A stretch of DNA of 64,000 bases, from assembly GCA_018398585.1 (NCBI GenBank), contig JAGTTD010000010.1:4543501-4607500 (forward strand). Direction: 5' to 3'. Below the pieces are notes generated by a model. That model saw only the letters and a program-made list of their open reading frames with translations, searched no databases and was not told the origin of the DNA. The position numbers and the translations under genes are program-made. Below, piece after piece: positions 1-10,501 of this stretch; positions within the stretch are counted from its first letter, which is position 1; every line of letters begins with the position of its first letter. Source of the DNA: Simmondsia chinensis (Eukaryota; Streptophyta; Magnoliopsida; Caryophyllales; Simmondsiaceae).

Positions 1-97
1 CTTTTGCATTAAATGAGGAGAGAGAAGGGCACAGGAGAGAGAGGTTGCATTAAATGAGGGGAAAGAAGGGGAGAGAGAGAGTGGACGTTTTTTTTTT

Positions 98-210
98 GGG
101 GGGGGGGGGGGGGGGGAGGTTAAAAGGCTGGGCCAAAATGGTCCTAAAAGGTTGATTTAGTGATATAGGGGTTCAAAATAGATTGGGGGGGGGGGGGGGG
201 GGGGGGGGGG
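98..210. repeat. Two long poly-G tracts
   Basis: G runs of 19 (98-116, directly after a run of ten T) and 26 (185-210). The surrounding sequence, including a repeated TTGCATTAAATGAGG at about 26 and 44, holds no recognisable gene. Confidence 0.85.
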
Positions 211-397
211 AGGGGGAATCTGTTTGGTATGATTTCCCAAAGAAGATTAGAAAATGACTTAGATTTTAAAGATAGAGTATATAATCCTAGTAAGGTGCTT
301 TCTTAAACTAATAGAATCTTTACTCAATGGAGAATCAGGAAAGATGTGGTTAGCAACTTCACGATCCATTCTAGGCCGAATAATGTTACTAGTTCGA

Positions 398-480
398 GGA
401 GAGGGGTTAGGTGGCGACCTACTGCCTCTTAGAGAGGGGTTAGGTGGCACCCCGCTGCCTCTCAGAGAGGGGTTGGGTGA
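398..480. repeat. Short tandem repeat, about 37 bp period
   Basis: About two and a half copies of a unit containing AGAGGGGTTAGGTGGC followed by CTGCCTCT. The translation is a proline/serine-rich peptide with no sign of being a gene. The remaining bases of 211-600 show nothing recognisable. Confidence 0.7.
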
Positions 481-604
481 AAGTCAGTTTTGATGGTTTA
501 AGATGCAATAATTTTTCATCGATATGTTTTATAATTTAAGACAGTAGAAAGAACAATCTTGGCTTTGATTATGTGAATGTATTACTAACACCCAATTTCT
601 TCTA

Positions 605-934
605 GTGGAGGCTTGGGCAGCTAGAGAAGGTATTAAGAGATGTCTTGATTTGGGTGTACTTCATTTGCATATAGAAGAAGATAATCTTACTGATCTTGGC
701 AGATTAGGACCATCTTAGCAAATATTTGGATTTTCTTTGTCATTTTGTAGAGGTTCAAGTTTGCCAAGCGTATCAAGAGGTTAATGACGCGGCAAATAAA
801 GTTGCAGTGAGGGATTGGCTATAGAGAATAAGAAGGATGAAATCTATACACAGCTATATAATATAATATGTTATGAAAAGCCAGATTTTGCTAACTATGT
901 GTAGCTAATCTAGCGTTTTCCTTACCTATTAAAA
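605..934 (+). pseudogene. LINE 3' end: RNase H-like domain fragment
   Basis: Reading from 605, VEAWAAREGIKRCLDLGVLH then IEEDN matches the EAxALxxGL...ESD pattern of the RNase H-like domain at the C-terminus of plant LINE polyproteins. After a TAG near 716 the frame resumes as VQVCQAYQEVNDAANKVA, the terminal REvNxxADxLA motif. Reverse transcriptase is absent, so this is a 5'-truncated dead copy. It ends at an AAAAG junction where a poly(A) tail would be expected, but a 37-nt poly-G run follows instead. Confidence 0.65.

Positions 935-971
<37 letters not shown>
935..971. repeat. 37-nt poly-G tract at the LINE 3' end
   Basis: Uninterrupted G run directly after CTATTAAAA, in the position of the poly(A) tail of the preceding LINE fragment. 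It is the third long G run in the first kilobase. Confidence 0.85.
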
Positions 972-972
<1 letters not shown>

Positions 973-1069
973 ACAACATATGCAAAAGAAAAAACGTGAA
1001 AAACCTGAGACACTTAAAACTCATCAAGTGTTACATATTGAGATTTTTTTTATGAAGATAAACAAACTG

Positions 1070-1210
1070 CATTTTTTTCAATAATTAGCGACAAAGTCGC
1101 AGTATAAAACAGGTCATTCGAACAAGCGATGCCTTAATGAATCCATATAAAAGCAAGAATAAGAAACAAAAAGTAACAAACATCCAATAAAACAAGAATA
1201 CAAGGCAAAA
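1070..1210 (-). mobile_element. 5'-truncated LINE 3' tail
   Basis: T run at 1072-1078 (poly(A) on the minus strand) followed by AATAATTAGCGACAAAGTCG, the 3' terminus shared by at least six other tails in the window (6093, 29389, 45734, 49962, 52460). Only 3' UTR is left. Confidence 0.7.
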
Positions 1211-1404
1211 AAAAAAGGTATTATACGGGTACATCACCACCGAATGATTTGAATTGAACTATACAATACTGGCTCAACAAAGAGTCCAAATCTAAGGTTA
1301 ACTACATCAAAATTAACCACAATATCAAGAATCTTGTAATATAACAACAACATATAATAACAAAATTTATTGGTACTATTTCTAGCCAACCTTATGACTT
1401 CAAA

Positions 1405-1562
1405 TCAGCCCGGTCTTGACATTTTTGTGGTCCCAAAAAAATAACAAATGAAGCCCCTCATGTACAACAAATTATAAAAATTCTAAGCACAAAACTTATT
1501 AATATTAATAACTACAATCTCGAAAATTTTGAAGCCCCTAAAATTTGGGAACCTCAAATGTT
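1405..1562 (+). mobile_element. Partial hAT-type MITE
   Basis: Starts CCGGTCTTGACATTTTTG and runs parallel to the complete copies at 5176-5681 and 29872-30064, including the ACTTATTAATATTAATAACT stretch. The right end is missing here. A matching right end (TTGGAGTTATGTCCGACC) lies at 3232-3250, beyond the LINE at 1645-3185, so the MITE may be split by that insertion. Confidence 0.55.
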
Positions 1563-1644
1563 ATATACCAAAGGAGGTTCCATCCCAAAACCAATTGGCA
1601 ATGGGTGGAGTAGCTCCTTAGGTATATAAAATGATACTTCCTCT

Positions 1645-3185
1645 TTTTTTTTGATAAATATCGGCGCAGCCGAAGGACAACACCGGGCCTCGATAGAGCG
1701 AGCCCAAACACCTTTGAAGAGATGGAGAAAGACCAGAGAAAACAAGACCGGGAAAAGATAAAAACAGGGGAGGGGCAAAACGGAAACAGAGCAAAAAAAA
1801 CAGGAAAAAACAGGAGGCAACAAAAAAACAGACAACCAGCAAAACACAAAAAAGAAGGACGAGGGGCAAAAAGAGAAAAGCAGGGACAAGGAGCAAAAAC
1901 CAAAAACTGGAAGAGAAGACGCAGCAGAACAGGGGCAGAAAGCGGAGCCGAAGAGAGCAGGAAGAAGGGACCAGAAATACAAGACCTGAGAACAAGTGAC
2001 ACCAAAAGCTTAGCCCATTCCAGCAAGGAGCTCGACCATAAGGGATTCATCCCCATCAAAAGTCAACCCTAACGATTTTCCTTTCTCCCAAGTGCGTTTC
2101 CCCTTGAGCAGTTGCTCAGCTGTGAAGCATTTCTTGTTCTTGTTTCGAGTCTTTTTCTTCCCTTTGGCCTTGGTTAATTTTTCAGGCCTTCTCTTTCCCC
2201 TGCTATCAGGAGTCATATCCTTAAAGAACGCTTGAAAGTTCCATTTCTCTTGCTCTTTCTTCCAACGCTTGAGAGCCTTGTGATCCCTTTTAGAACCACC
2301 ACTACTAGGTTCTTGGCGCCTCGACCTTTCTCTTCTTGTTCTCCTTTCCCCTGCCTTAGAAGTTTCCGCGAAATCATGAGCCAGATTAACACATATATCC
2401 GTGTTCTCGACATGACTACGATCGCTCATAGGTTCAAAACCCGGTGGGAAGGTTGGACCCGACGACTCAGACTCGTAGTCATTATTAGTGTTTAGAATTT
2501 GATCTGCTTGAGGTGTGCTCTGGATTTGCAGCCCATCTAATCTGGTTTCACTGTCATCAACCCAAGGTAGAAGCAGTTGCGGTCTAACATACGGCCTGTT
2601 AACCTAGCACTGTGGAGCATTTAGCTGCTCAAAGACACGAGGCGGAACGCGAAAGACAGGCGAGTAAGGAGACTGCATAACCAAGGGCCATCTGCCAATA
2701 ATCTGGTGATTAACATGTAGCGTAACATGTTCAGCACTCCGATTATCAAAACCCGGATCCATACATCCAGTCCTCGGATGCATCGGAGGGTCTCGCTCCT
2801 GGATCGGGTCGTGTTCGCTGGGACCCCGGTCGGAGCTGGTAGTAGCGTTAGGAGCTTGCCGCAGGGTTCGACCTTCTTCCCTATTTAACCTGGCAGACGC
2901 TGCGAGGTGGATAACTTCCGTAGAGTAGCTTGGGATTAGCTCGGAGCTCCCTTCTTTAACAAAAACCATTCGGCTTCCCTTACAAAGATTAACCTGCACA
3001 ATCTGTTGGATAATGGATAGGAAGCAAGTATCAATGAGAACCCTTGCCACATCAACACATCTCATTGCTGAAGTTCGCGGATCCACTCGAATGAAGTTGC
3101 CCCAGATTTGCGCAAAATTAGTGAACGTCTCCATCGACCACTGGAAGACCATGAATACTTCTCTTTTAACCCACCAATATGAAAT
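1645..3185 (-). pseudogene. ORF1-only LINE, copy A (DUF4283-like ORF1)
   Basis: On the minus strand, 3152-2604 encodes a plant LINE ORF1 core with WGNFIRVDPRTSAMRCVDVA, the DUF4283-type nucleic-acid-binding motif of plant L1 ORF1 proteins. After stops and a frameshift the ORF continues at 2429-2010 as a basic Lys/Arg-rich segment and ends with GKSLGLTFDGDE, the usual ORF1 C-terminus. A UTR of about 360 bp and a poly(A) (T run 1645-1655) follow directly, with no endonuclease or reverse transcriptase between. It aligns along its length with the copy at 49955-51800. The 5' end is truncated within the motif, with a frameshift just upstream of 3152. It would depend on an intact LINE for mobility. 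Confidence 0.75.
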
Positions 3186-4240
3186 TACATTTTTCTGCTA
3201 TTATTTTTGACTTATATTATGATTGCTTGAAATCTTTGGAGTTATGTCCGACCTTGCTTCTACTTTAAGAAGTGGTGGTGCAATGCTACCTTATGAGTGC
3301 TTGCACTGTGATGTTGTGAGTTGCCTACTAACTAAACATTAGTTTATTTAAAGGATAATGTTCCCTGATTGACTTAATTAATTAAATTGATGAGATTTAT
3401 AATCTAAATATCTTAATTTAATAGTTTAATACCTTAGCATTTCATATATATATGTGAGTGCATTATTAACCAAAATCCATTGAATCTTCACTATGAAAAT
3501 ACTAATATAAAATATGTTTCCTACAACATTTTGATTTCTTCTATCGAAATCAGATAAATTTTCTTAATAGACAACTGTAATATAAAACAGAAACCTTTTA
3601 TAGAAATATAATAACTTTTTTTTCAGAATCTAGCAAACTCTTACATACTAAAACTACATGAGATATGAATATTCGAATTATTCGATACGTTGAAGATTTT
3701 GTGTCAAAAGTACATCATATTTTAGTAATAATTCATTGCACATTACCTACGCAATTTCTGTCAAAATTAAGGCTTAAATCCCCTCAATTAAATTAATTAA
3801 TCAAGGTCTAGGAGCACAACTAAGATAATACTAGCGCCCTTAGACTTATATGTATGCCTGTTTGATTATATTTGCTATTGTTATGTGTTGGTTGCTTGTT
3901 CTATTACTTGTCGCTTTATTGTTATCGCTACTTTATGCTCTATGCTTTCTATGTGCTGTTGTTTTTATGTTTTTCAGGTTAGGGGTCCTCAAACACAGAG
4001 GCAACGCTGCATACATTCCCCCCCATATATAAGAACCCGTGAGATACTGAATTTGTTGTTACTGCTGTAAGGTCTAAAAAGAAAGCACAAGAAGAAGGGC
4101 ATTGAAGAGAGTGTAAGTGCCGTGCAAGTTGGGGGAACACATGATGCGGTGGGGCATTGAATTTAAAAGTCCAAAGTCCCCCCTTTGATAAGATCAACTC
4201 TACTTACAAATAGACAATATGTACTTGCATACCTTGAAAA
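3186..4240. other. AT-rich DNA without recognised gene
   Basis: Apart from the hAT-MITE right end at 3219-3255, I see no coding signal, repeat boundary or RNA gene. The short open frames at 3850-4070 overlap each other in two frames and have no family resemblance. Confidence 0.6.
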
Positions 4241-4244
4241 CTGT

Positions 4245-4365
4245 ATGACAACAACCGTTCCAGTGTCATAAGGATTTTTGCTGAAGTAGGGTCTAGAGGG
4301 GTGAGATGTATGTAGCCTTATCCCTTCGGGTATTACCCTAAAGAGAGGTTGTGTCCGAGTACATT
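4245..4365 (-). mobile_element. Au-like SINE
   Basis: Minus-strand copy. The plus strand reads GACAACAACCGTTCCAGTG then GGGTCTAGAGGGG, ATGTATGTAGCCTTATCCC and AGAGAGGTTGTGTCCGAG. This is the complement of the Au-type body (GGCTGCGTACAT...CAGACCC...CACTGGGTTGTTGTTG). No 5S head is visible. Strongly diverged. Confidence 0.7.
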
Positions 4366-4569
4366 TGTTTACTTGGAAAAGCGTACATAAAGTATTATAA
4401 GGGCAAATGTAAATTATCTTCAATAAGGTCGGGATACTGTAAAAGTGAAATTGTTGTAGTATCTCGAGAGGATTGTATATGTTGGTGCACTAGGATGGAT
4501 GCCATTTATTGATAGTTCGTTTAGTGTTATTTTTAGTTTAGAAGACTCTAATTCTAAAAGTTTAAACTG

Positions 4570-4695
4570 ATAAGAGATAGCCTTAGATCAAGCAGCGTGG
4601 CGAGGTAGAATAGGTGTAGCGGACATAGCAACTTTGGATAGGGAAGCACAACAGAGTGAGCCCATAACGCCCTCAGTATTCATACTATGGTTGCT
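4570..4695 (+). pseudogene. RTE-like LINE C-terminus fragment
   Basis: One frame reads DQAAWRGRIGVADIATLDRE, resembling the (D)RaxWRxRIxVADP ending of plant RTE-type reverse transcriptases; a clearer relative is at 40620-40745. Only this tail remains. Call rests on motif resemblance alone. Confidence 0.4.
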
Positions 4696-4792
4696 CGCGT
4701 CATGTTTTGGCTATTGGTGCTTAGTGCTTTGCTTTGTGATTTGATTTACATCTGCTTTACTATTTCGTTTGCTTCTTACTTTTGGCTTTTCG

Positions 4793-4945
4793 AGTTAGAG
4801 GCACTCGAAAACAACCTCTCTTTAAGGTAACACCCTAAAGGAGTAAGATTGCATACATCTCACTCACCCTCTCCCCGAAACCCGCTTCTGTGGAGCCTTT
4901 GTGACACTAAAACGTTTGTAATTATTGTTATTAAACTGATAGGAG
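4793..4945 (+). mobile_element. Au-like SINE
   Basis: Plus-strand copy: CTCGAAAACAACCTCTCTTT, GATTGCATACATCTCA, CCCCGAAACCCGC, then a degenerate 3' end GACACTAAAACG...TTATTGTTATT. Diverged but collinear with the other Au-like copies. Confidence 0.65.
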
Positions 4946-5175
4946 AAGTTCCGAGAATAATTTTTATGAACTAACAAAGTATGTCACATCTAAAGTGAGG
5001 ACCCCCACAAAAGGATTGATGGAGATCATGGGGGTCATTCATACCAGGAAATGTTGGGGTTTTCAAACGCTGACCCATTAAAGTTAATAAGTTGGGAGGT
5101 GGTTCCCATATTGCCTCTTCCTTAGTGCACTGCTTTGGTCACTCATGCATGCCTATCATTAATGTTTGTACTGTA

Positions 5176-5681
5176 TTGAACCGGTCCTGACATTTTTAAA
5201 GCTTCAAGCAAACATTTTAAAAGGGGACCCTTTATATGTAAAACCTTAAAAATTGTAATATTAAAACTTACTAATATTAACAACGATGGTGAATGGGTTT
5301 GTGGTTGAAGCTTCAATCTTGCTCTTATTTCCCATGTTGTTCGTCTGGTTTTTCTTCATTTGGGATCCATGTCTGAGCTTGTTTTTGCCCGTCTTGTCTG
5401 GCTTGTGTTTGGTGTCTGTTGTGTTCTGTTTGGGTGTTTTGTTTTTGGTGCCAGTTTGTTTCCTGTTTGAGCTGGTCTCTTTTTTGTACCCACTTCCGTT
5501 TACGGGGTGGCTAAGGGCTCGTCTTTTCGAGTTACCTGTTTGTACTACGGCTATGTCGATATTTATCCCAAAAGAAAAAACAACTAAAACTTTAAAACCT
5601 CAATCCTCTAATATTTGGGGCCATTAAATTTTGGAGACTCCAAGCGGGTGTTTGGATTGCTTGGAGTTATGTTCGACCTTA
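5176..5681 (+). mobile_element. hAT-type MITE with 8-bp TSD, split by a LINE
   Basis: Flanked by GTACTGTA at 5168-5175 and 5682-5689, the 8-bp duplication size of hAT elements. It begins with AACCGGTCCTGAC and ends GAGTTATGTTCGACC; the inner part matches 29872-30064. A LINE 3' end (5285-5578) has inserted in the middle. Without it the MITE would be about 210 bp. Confidence 0.75.
5285..5578 (+). mobile_element. LINE 3' tail inserted in the hAT MITE
   Basis: Plus-strand, T/G-rich LINE 3' UTR ending TGTACTACGGCTATGTCGAT then an A-rich tail. AACAAC occurs on both sides (5279-5284 and 5579-5584), a short probable target duplication. The open frame through it (5286-5627) is a shadow of the UTR, not a gene. 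Confidence 0.65.
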
Positions 5682-5887
5682 GTACTGTATATATATTTTG
5701 GTATTGAGTGGTGACATTAACGCACGACTTTTTGGTGAAGACTTTGGGTTTGGGTTGGGGTGAGCATTGTATGTGGGCAAGTGGGAAGTGTAATTGTCCA
5801 AGCAGGTGCATTCTGACGCTCCCATTTACACTTTTGACTACATTTCCTTTTTTCTTTTTTTTTCTCTCTTTATAACTATCAACTATC

Positions 5888-6025
5888 AGATTGGGGTCCT
5901 TGAAAACAGTCACTCATCAGGGTCTCACCCCTGATGGGATAAGGCTGTGTATATTCTACCTTTTGCAGACCCTGCGCAAGCGGGAGCCCTTGAGGCACTG
6001 CAACTGTTGTTGTTGTTCTTTCTTT
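5888..6025 (+). mobile_element. Au-like SINE
   Basis: Well-preserved plus-strand copy: GGGGTCCTTGAAAACAGTC, ATAAGGCTGTGTATATTC, CAGACCCTGCGCAAGCGGGA, GAGGCACTGCAACTG and a terminal GTTGTTGTTGTTC, the (TTG)n 3' end typical of Au elements. Confidence 0.8.
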
Positions 6026-6079
6026 TTTTTTCCTTTCCACTTTACCCTTGTAGAAGTCACAATGGAAAACATATTAATC

Positions 6080-6478
6080 TTTTTTTTTTTTTAATAATTA
6101 GCGACAAAGTCGCAATCCAATAGGCACCTCGAACAAACGATACCTGAATCAACCCATAGCAAAATGGGAAACAAAACAAAGACAAAGAAAAAAAAACCTT
6201 CCACAAACCAGGGAAACTGGAATTTAGGAAAAACACGGGCAAGACAACTAGCAAGGACTAAAAGACAATGACCACCGTTGCACGGCATGGACCAGGAAAA
6301 GGGGATAGATCAAAGGAAAGAAAACAGAAAATAGCTTACTTAGTCAAGGCAATGCACTCAATTATAGCCGATTCATCACCGTTATAGCTAAGGCCAAGCT
6401 TTTTCCCGATTTCCACGAATGTCTTGCACCAAGTAGCTTATCATTAGCAAAGCTCAAGCAAGATGAACAAAACATATT
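6080..6478 (-). pseudogene. ORF1-only LINE, copy B (ORF1 C-terminus plus tail)
   Basis: T run 6080-6092 is the poly(A). The 3' UTR reads upward to a TAA at 6336-6338, which closes a frame ending FVEIGKKLGLSYNGDES then AIIECIALTK. That C-terminus matches copies A, C and D. As in them, ORF1 is followed directly by UTR and poly(A) with no ORF2. It is 5'-truncated near 6478, where a Mutator-type MITE has inserted. Confidence 0.7.
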
Positions 6479-6488
6479 AATCATGTGT

Positions 6489-6975
6489 AGGGGTGTAAAT
6501 GAACGGCGCCAAGCTGAGTTGAGTACCCCCTTCTTGATAAAGCTTATTGAGCTTTTTCAGCCCTTGTTGAAACTCAATTTAGTAAGACTTTAGTGCGTTC
6601 GATACTCTGCTCAACTCGGCTCATTAGGCTTATTGAACCTAGTCGAGTTTGTTATCGAGTCGAGCTGAGCTTGATATCGAATTGAGCTCGCTACGAGCCT
6701 AGCTTTTCAAGTTACTATCAAGCCATTATTGAACCACTTTCAAACCAATATCAATGGTTAACGAGCTCTTAACGAGCCCTTAACAAACTTTTATCAAACT
6801 GTTCGTGAACGTTAACAAGCTAAGCACACCCCTGCTTGAACTCAACTCATTAAGCTTAACGAGTGTACTCAAACTTGGCTACATAAGATATCGAACCCTT
6901 ATAATGAACATGAATGAGCCCTTATCGATTTTGAACATGGGCAGTTCATCGAACGTTCGATTCATTCACGCCCCT
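6489..6975. mobile_element. Mutator-size-TSD MITE, 487 bp
   Basis: Exact 10-bp duplication AATCATGTGT at 6479-6488 and 6976-6985. Terminal inverted repeats AGGGGTGTAAATGA and TTCATTCACGCCCCT. The interior is a low-complexity run of GAGCT/CGAGC/TTAACGAG words without coding capacity. Relatives are at 9988-10501 and 19828-20230. The 9-11 bp duplication suggests mobilisation by a MULE transposase; that is inference. Confidence 0.8.
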
Positions 6976-6985
6976 AATCATGTGT

Positions 6986-7400
6986 TTGGTGACCGGTGTT
7001 GTTCTTTGGTGGGAGGCTGAGGACATTTGTGATGCTTGTCTTTTGGCCATCTTTTTTGGTTGGGATAATGTCATTTTTAAATCGGAATTCTTATTTGTTA
7101 TTTCAGCAATTTGTTCTTGGTCCGACCACCCCTCTATCAAAATATAAAGCTGTTATTAGGGATATTTCGAGGCTCAAGGCATTTTTTGGTAATTTTAAGT
7201 TCTCTTGGGTGTCTAGAATATGTAATAAGGTAGCTTATGGCTAGGAAGCACTTAGCTAAATCTTGTAACTATAGTTCGTGGTTTAATGCACCTTCTAATC
7301 GTGGTTTAATGCACCTTCTAAACTCTTAGATGTAATACGTTATGACTTGGAATGTTAGTTTTTGCAGCCAGTGGCCGTTTCATTAAAAAAAAAAAAAAAA
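6986..7400 (+). pseudogene. LINE 3' end: RNase H-like domain fragment
   Basis: From 7018 a frame reads AEDICDACLLAIFFGWDNVI then FKSEFLFVISAICSW, the EAxAL...gWxxVxfeSD core of a plant LINE RNase H domain. After a frameshift it resumes as YKAVIRDISRLKAFFGNFKF then SWVSRICNKVAYG, the conserved (f)sWvxRxxNxxAH ending. It finishes at an A run 7386-7403. Reverse transcriptase is missing. Confidence 0.75.
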
Positions 7401-7491
7401 AAATCATGTCTTGAGGATAGACACAATTTGTATTTGGATATTTTTATTTGTTATCGGTGTTTTTGTGTAAGATTTTTTGATAAGAAAAGCT

Positions 7492-7843
7492 AGAGGTGGC
7501 CACAGATCAGGCCTAGCCCTTAGGTCTGGCCTTGGGCCAGTGAGCCCTACCGGGGCTTGGGCACGGCCCTCCTTTTTTGTGAAATATATATATATATATA
7601 TATTTTATAATATACAATATAATTATAATAGTACTTTATAAAATTATAAATAGTATTTTATAAAATAAAATATATTATAACTTATTAAAAAAATACAATT
7701 ATAACAATATAAATAAAAAATATAATTATAAAATAAGTTATAGTACCCAAACGGGCACTAACCATTGGGGACAAAAGCTCCCAATGGGCCGGGCCCTGGT
7801 TTTGACCTAGACCGGCCTAGCGCGTTGCTTGTTGGCAATCTCT
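7492..7843. mobile_element. Mutator-size-TSD MITE, 352 bp
   Basis: Exact 10-bp duplication AAGAAAAGCT at 7482-7491 and 7844-7853. Imperfect terminal inverted repeats AGAGGTGGCCAC and TTGGCAATCTCT. GC-rich ends (GGGCTTGGGCACGGCCC...GGGCCGGGCCC) enclose an AT-rich centre with a TA microsatellite at about 7587-7602. No coding capacity. Confidence 0.75.
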
Positions 7844-8039
7844 AAGAAAAGCTGAACTCAAGGTCTCCTTTTTTGACTTTTTAAGCGAGTTTCTCTCCCT
7901 TCTTCTTAGTTATAACATGGTGGTAGTATTTATAAGACGTTCCCATGTAAAGGGCACATTGGCAAGGACAAATCCCAGTCATATGCGTACGTAAGCAAGA
8001 TGGTACCTTTGATTCCAAGTTTATTGTAATGTCTCTTTG

Positions 8040-8155
8040 TTAGAGTCTAAAATCATTCATGAGTCTTCATCCATCAGCTAGTTTTTAAGAAAGTTGATTC
8101 CTTAATATGGTATCAAAATCATGTTGAGCAAGAGGTCACGAGTTCAAATCCCAAC
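8040..8155 (+). repeat. Dispersed repeat with a TGGTATCA motif and B-box-like end
   Basis: GTTAGAGTCTAAAATCATTC ... CTTCATCCATCAGC ... ATATGGTATCAAAATC ... GGTCACGAGTTCAAATCCC. A shorter copy is at 9834-9895 and a minus-strand copy at about 45375-45500. The last segment resembles a tRNA B box, so a tRNA-related SINE or a TRIM-like leader are both possible. Class undecided. Confidence 0.55.
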
Positions 8156-8290
8156 AACTCAACAACAACAACAATAGTCCCAGTGCCACAAGGGGTCCCG
8201 CTTGCGCAGGGTCTGGGAGGGGTAACGTAGCCTTACTTCATCAGGGTGGACGCCTAATGAGAGACTATTTTCGAGGACTCCAAGCTTGGT
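8156..8290 (-). mobile_element. Au-like SINE
   Basis: Minus-strand copy beginning on the plus strand with the (CAA)n end AACAACAACAACAATAG, then CCAGTGCCACAAGGGGTCCC, GGGTCTGGGAGGGG, CGTAGCCTTACTTCATCAGG and GAGAGACTATTTTCGAGG. The 3' end abuts the dispersed repeat before it. Confidence 0.8.
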
Positions 8291-8577
8291 AGTAAATATT
8301 TATAGAGAGCCTGCACAGAGAGCATGCAAAGCCTAAAAAAAATTCATGTGAAGCATGGATGCATGTATGCAAGTGAGCATGTAGGCATACAATCAGTTAC
8401 AATAATCCGATAAGCATGTAAGCATGTACCTATATTTGAACGCATGGGAGCCTAGGATCATAGCAATCAAGGTAAAGGTATAGGAGCAAAGAAGCAAGTA
8501 CGAGGGAGATCCTATATGCGATACAACTCACAAATATAGCACAAACATATGGATAATTAGATCATCTAGGGAGTAGA

Positions 8578-8641
8578 GAGAGAGAGAGGCAGAGAGAGAG
8601 AAGGTAGAGGAAGAGAGTGAGAGAGAGAGAGAGAGAGAGAT
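8578..8641. repeat. GA-rich microsatellite
   Basis: Imperfect (GA)n interrupted by AGGTAGAGG. It sits in 8291-8820, which otherwise shows only AT-rich DNA with recurrent GCATGTA words at 8340-8430 and no gene. Confidence 0.85.
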
Positions 8642-8819
8642 AAAGGGAGATGGAGAGATGAGAGAGATAGTACAGGATGTAAATAAGTATGTACAGAAAG
8701 TATGAGGGTATCAACAGCTTGGAGCTCTAATTGACCCGCTACCATTTGTGCTGCATGTATGCACACAGTCATATCCGCGGCTTACGAGTGCACGAATGTC
8801 CTAAATCACTAAATCAGTT

Positions 8820-9706
8820 ACCCCTATCCTAAACCTGCACTGAGCTCTAAACTAGAGCCATTTCTTCATTTAGATTGGAGTCAGCGAAGTCCCATTAAAT
8901 CAAATTATCTCTACCTAATTCTACTTTCATTTTAATTTTATTTCTATTTGGTCGGCCCTTCCTCACTTCTCGTCTAAGAAATGTATTGCTCACATCTCCT
9001 TACATGGGCAGTGGTGAGTCTCCAATCTCCTCTTCTTTGGCCTGCCTCTTCCTCATGTCCCATCCTCCTTAGGAGCACTGGACCGCCCATCAATTGCATA
9101 TAAACGCTAAGCAAACAGGCAACCTCTTGTTATACGCTTGCTGGGTGCTCCTACATTGCTATATCAGATACACCGATACTAACCCTCCACTGAGCTCTAT
9201 CCAAGGCCATCTCGACGTTTAGGTTAAGATAGGTATGATCCTGCCGGATCGTCTCCATCCAACTCTATTTTGGCCAGCCTCTCCCTCTCTTCCCATTTGT
9301 GATATTGATTTGTTTGCATCTCCTAACAGAGGCATCGGTGGGTCTTCTCCTCACATGCCCAAACCATCACAGATGTTGCTCCCTCAACTTATCCTCTATC
9401 GGTGCAACGCTCAATTTACTTCTTATAACGTCATTTCTGATCCCATCCTTCTTTGTGTGCCCACACATCTATCTTAACACCCTCATCTCCGCCACCTTTA
9501 GCTTCTGCGTATGATGACACTTGACTGGCCAGCACTCGACCCCGTAGGATATAGTCGGTCTAACTACTACCTTGTAGTATTTACCCTTTAACTTTAACGG
9601 GAACTTCCTATTGCACAGTACTGCGGAGGCCATCATCCATTTACACCATCCCACTTTAATCCTACTGTTGACATCTGCGTTCACTTCTCCGTTTTGTTGC
9701 ACCATG
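8820..9706 (-). pseudogene. RTE-type LINE reverse-transcriptase C-terminus
   Basis: Minus strand 9705-9469 encodes [20 protein letters not shown] ... [20 protein letters not shown] ... [11 protein letters not shown], the VRPAxLYGxECW...VAEMRxLRW signature of plant RTE-type LINEs (thumb/C-terminal region). The frame is broken below 9469, but words such as GDANKSI and [13 protein letters not shown] mirror the family's C-terminal tail. A second, poorer copy of the last 250-300 bp lies at 8820-9100; both contain CTGAGCTCTA near 8842 and 9191. It is not functional. Confidence 0.7.
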
Positions 9707-9987
9707 GAACCCTAGTATTTAAACTTCAAATCCCAACAACTATGCTTTTAATATTAACATAATTTAGGTACAAGGTAACTAGAACTGTGTAATATCCATG
9801 TTTCAAGCCCAATTAGCATTTGCGCGGAAGGCGGTTAGAGTATAAAATCAGTCATGGACCTTCACACATCAGTTTAAGGATTACGGTTTTGGAACAAAAA
9901 AATGACGCTCAAATGCCAAAAATAGTGAGCAACAACATAAAAATGACTTTGTACTCTAAAATGCCTCTTAATATGAATGCTGTTAGT

Positions 9988-10501
9988 AGGGGTGTGAACG
10001 AGCCGAGCACGCCCTTATTCGAACTCTAGCTTGATAAGGCTTATCTAGCTTGAGTTTGAGCGGAGCTGTTATCAAGCTTTTTCAATCCTTGTGCAAGCTC
10101 GGTTCGATATGATTTTAGTGTGTTTGATACTCGGCTTCGCTCAGCTTGTTAGCTTATCGGACCGAGTCGAGCTCATTATTGAGCGCAATCGATTGTAAAA
10201 TCAGAGCCAAGCTTCCTATCGAATCGAACTCGCTACCAAACCGAGCTTTTCAAGTTACTATTGAGTCATTATTGAATCACTTTTGAACCAATATCAACTA
10301 TTAACATATTCTTAATGAGCCCCTAACGAGCTTATCAAACGAGCTCTTATCAAACAGTTCGCGAACGTTAACGAGCTGAGCATCCCCCCGGGGTTCGAAC
10401 TCCACTCGATAAGCTATCGAGCCCTCGTAATGAATACAATTGAGCTTTAATCGATTTCGAATACGAGTAGTTCATTGAATGTTCGATGCGTTTATACCCC
10501 T
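9988..10501. mobile_element. MITE of the AGGGGTG family
   Basis: Ends AGGGGTGTGAACGAGCCGAG and GCGTTTATACCCCT, with an interior of GAGCTCG/TATCAAGC words like the element at 6489-6975. Flanks TGCTGTTAGT and AGTTGTTAGA are a decayed target duplication, 7 of 9 in the best register. Confidence 0.65.

Noticed and set aside
1538..2072. Overlapping open frames of 116-173 codons on both strands encoding Cys/Phe-rich or Lys-rich proteins
   Set aside because: They lie in the biased 3' UTR of an ORF1-only LINE, are open in several frames at once, and have no family resemblance. Similar shadows occur at 5286, 6057, 27783, 29323 and 52289.
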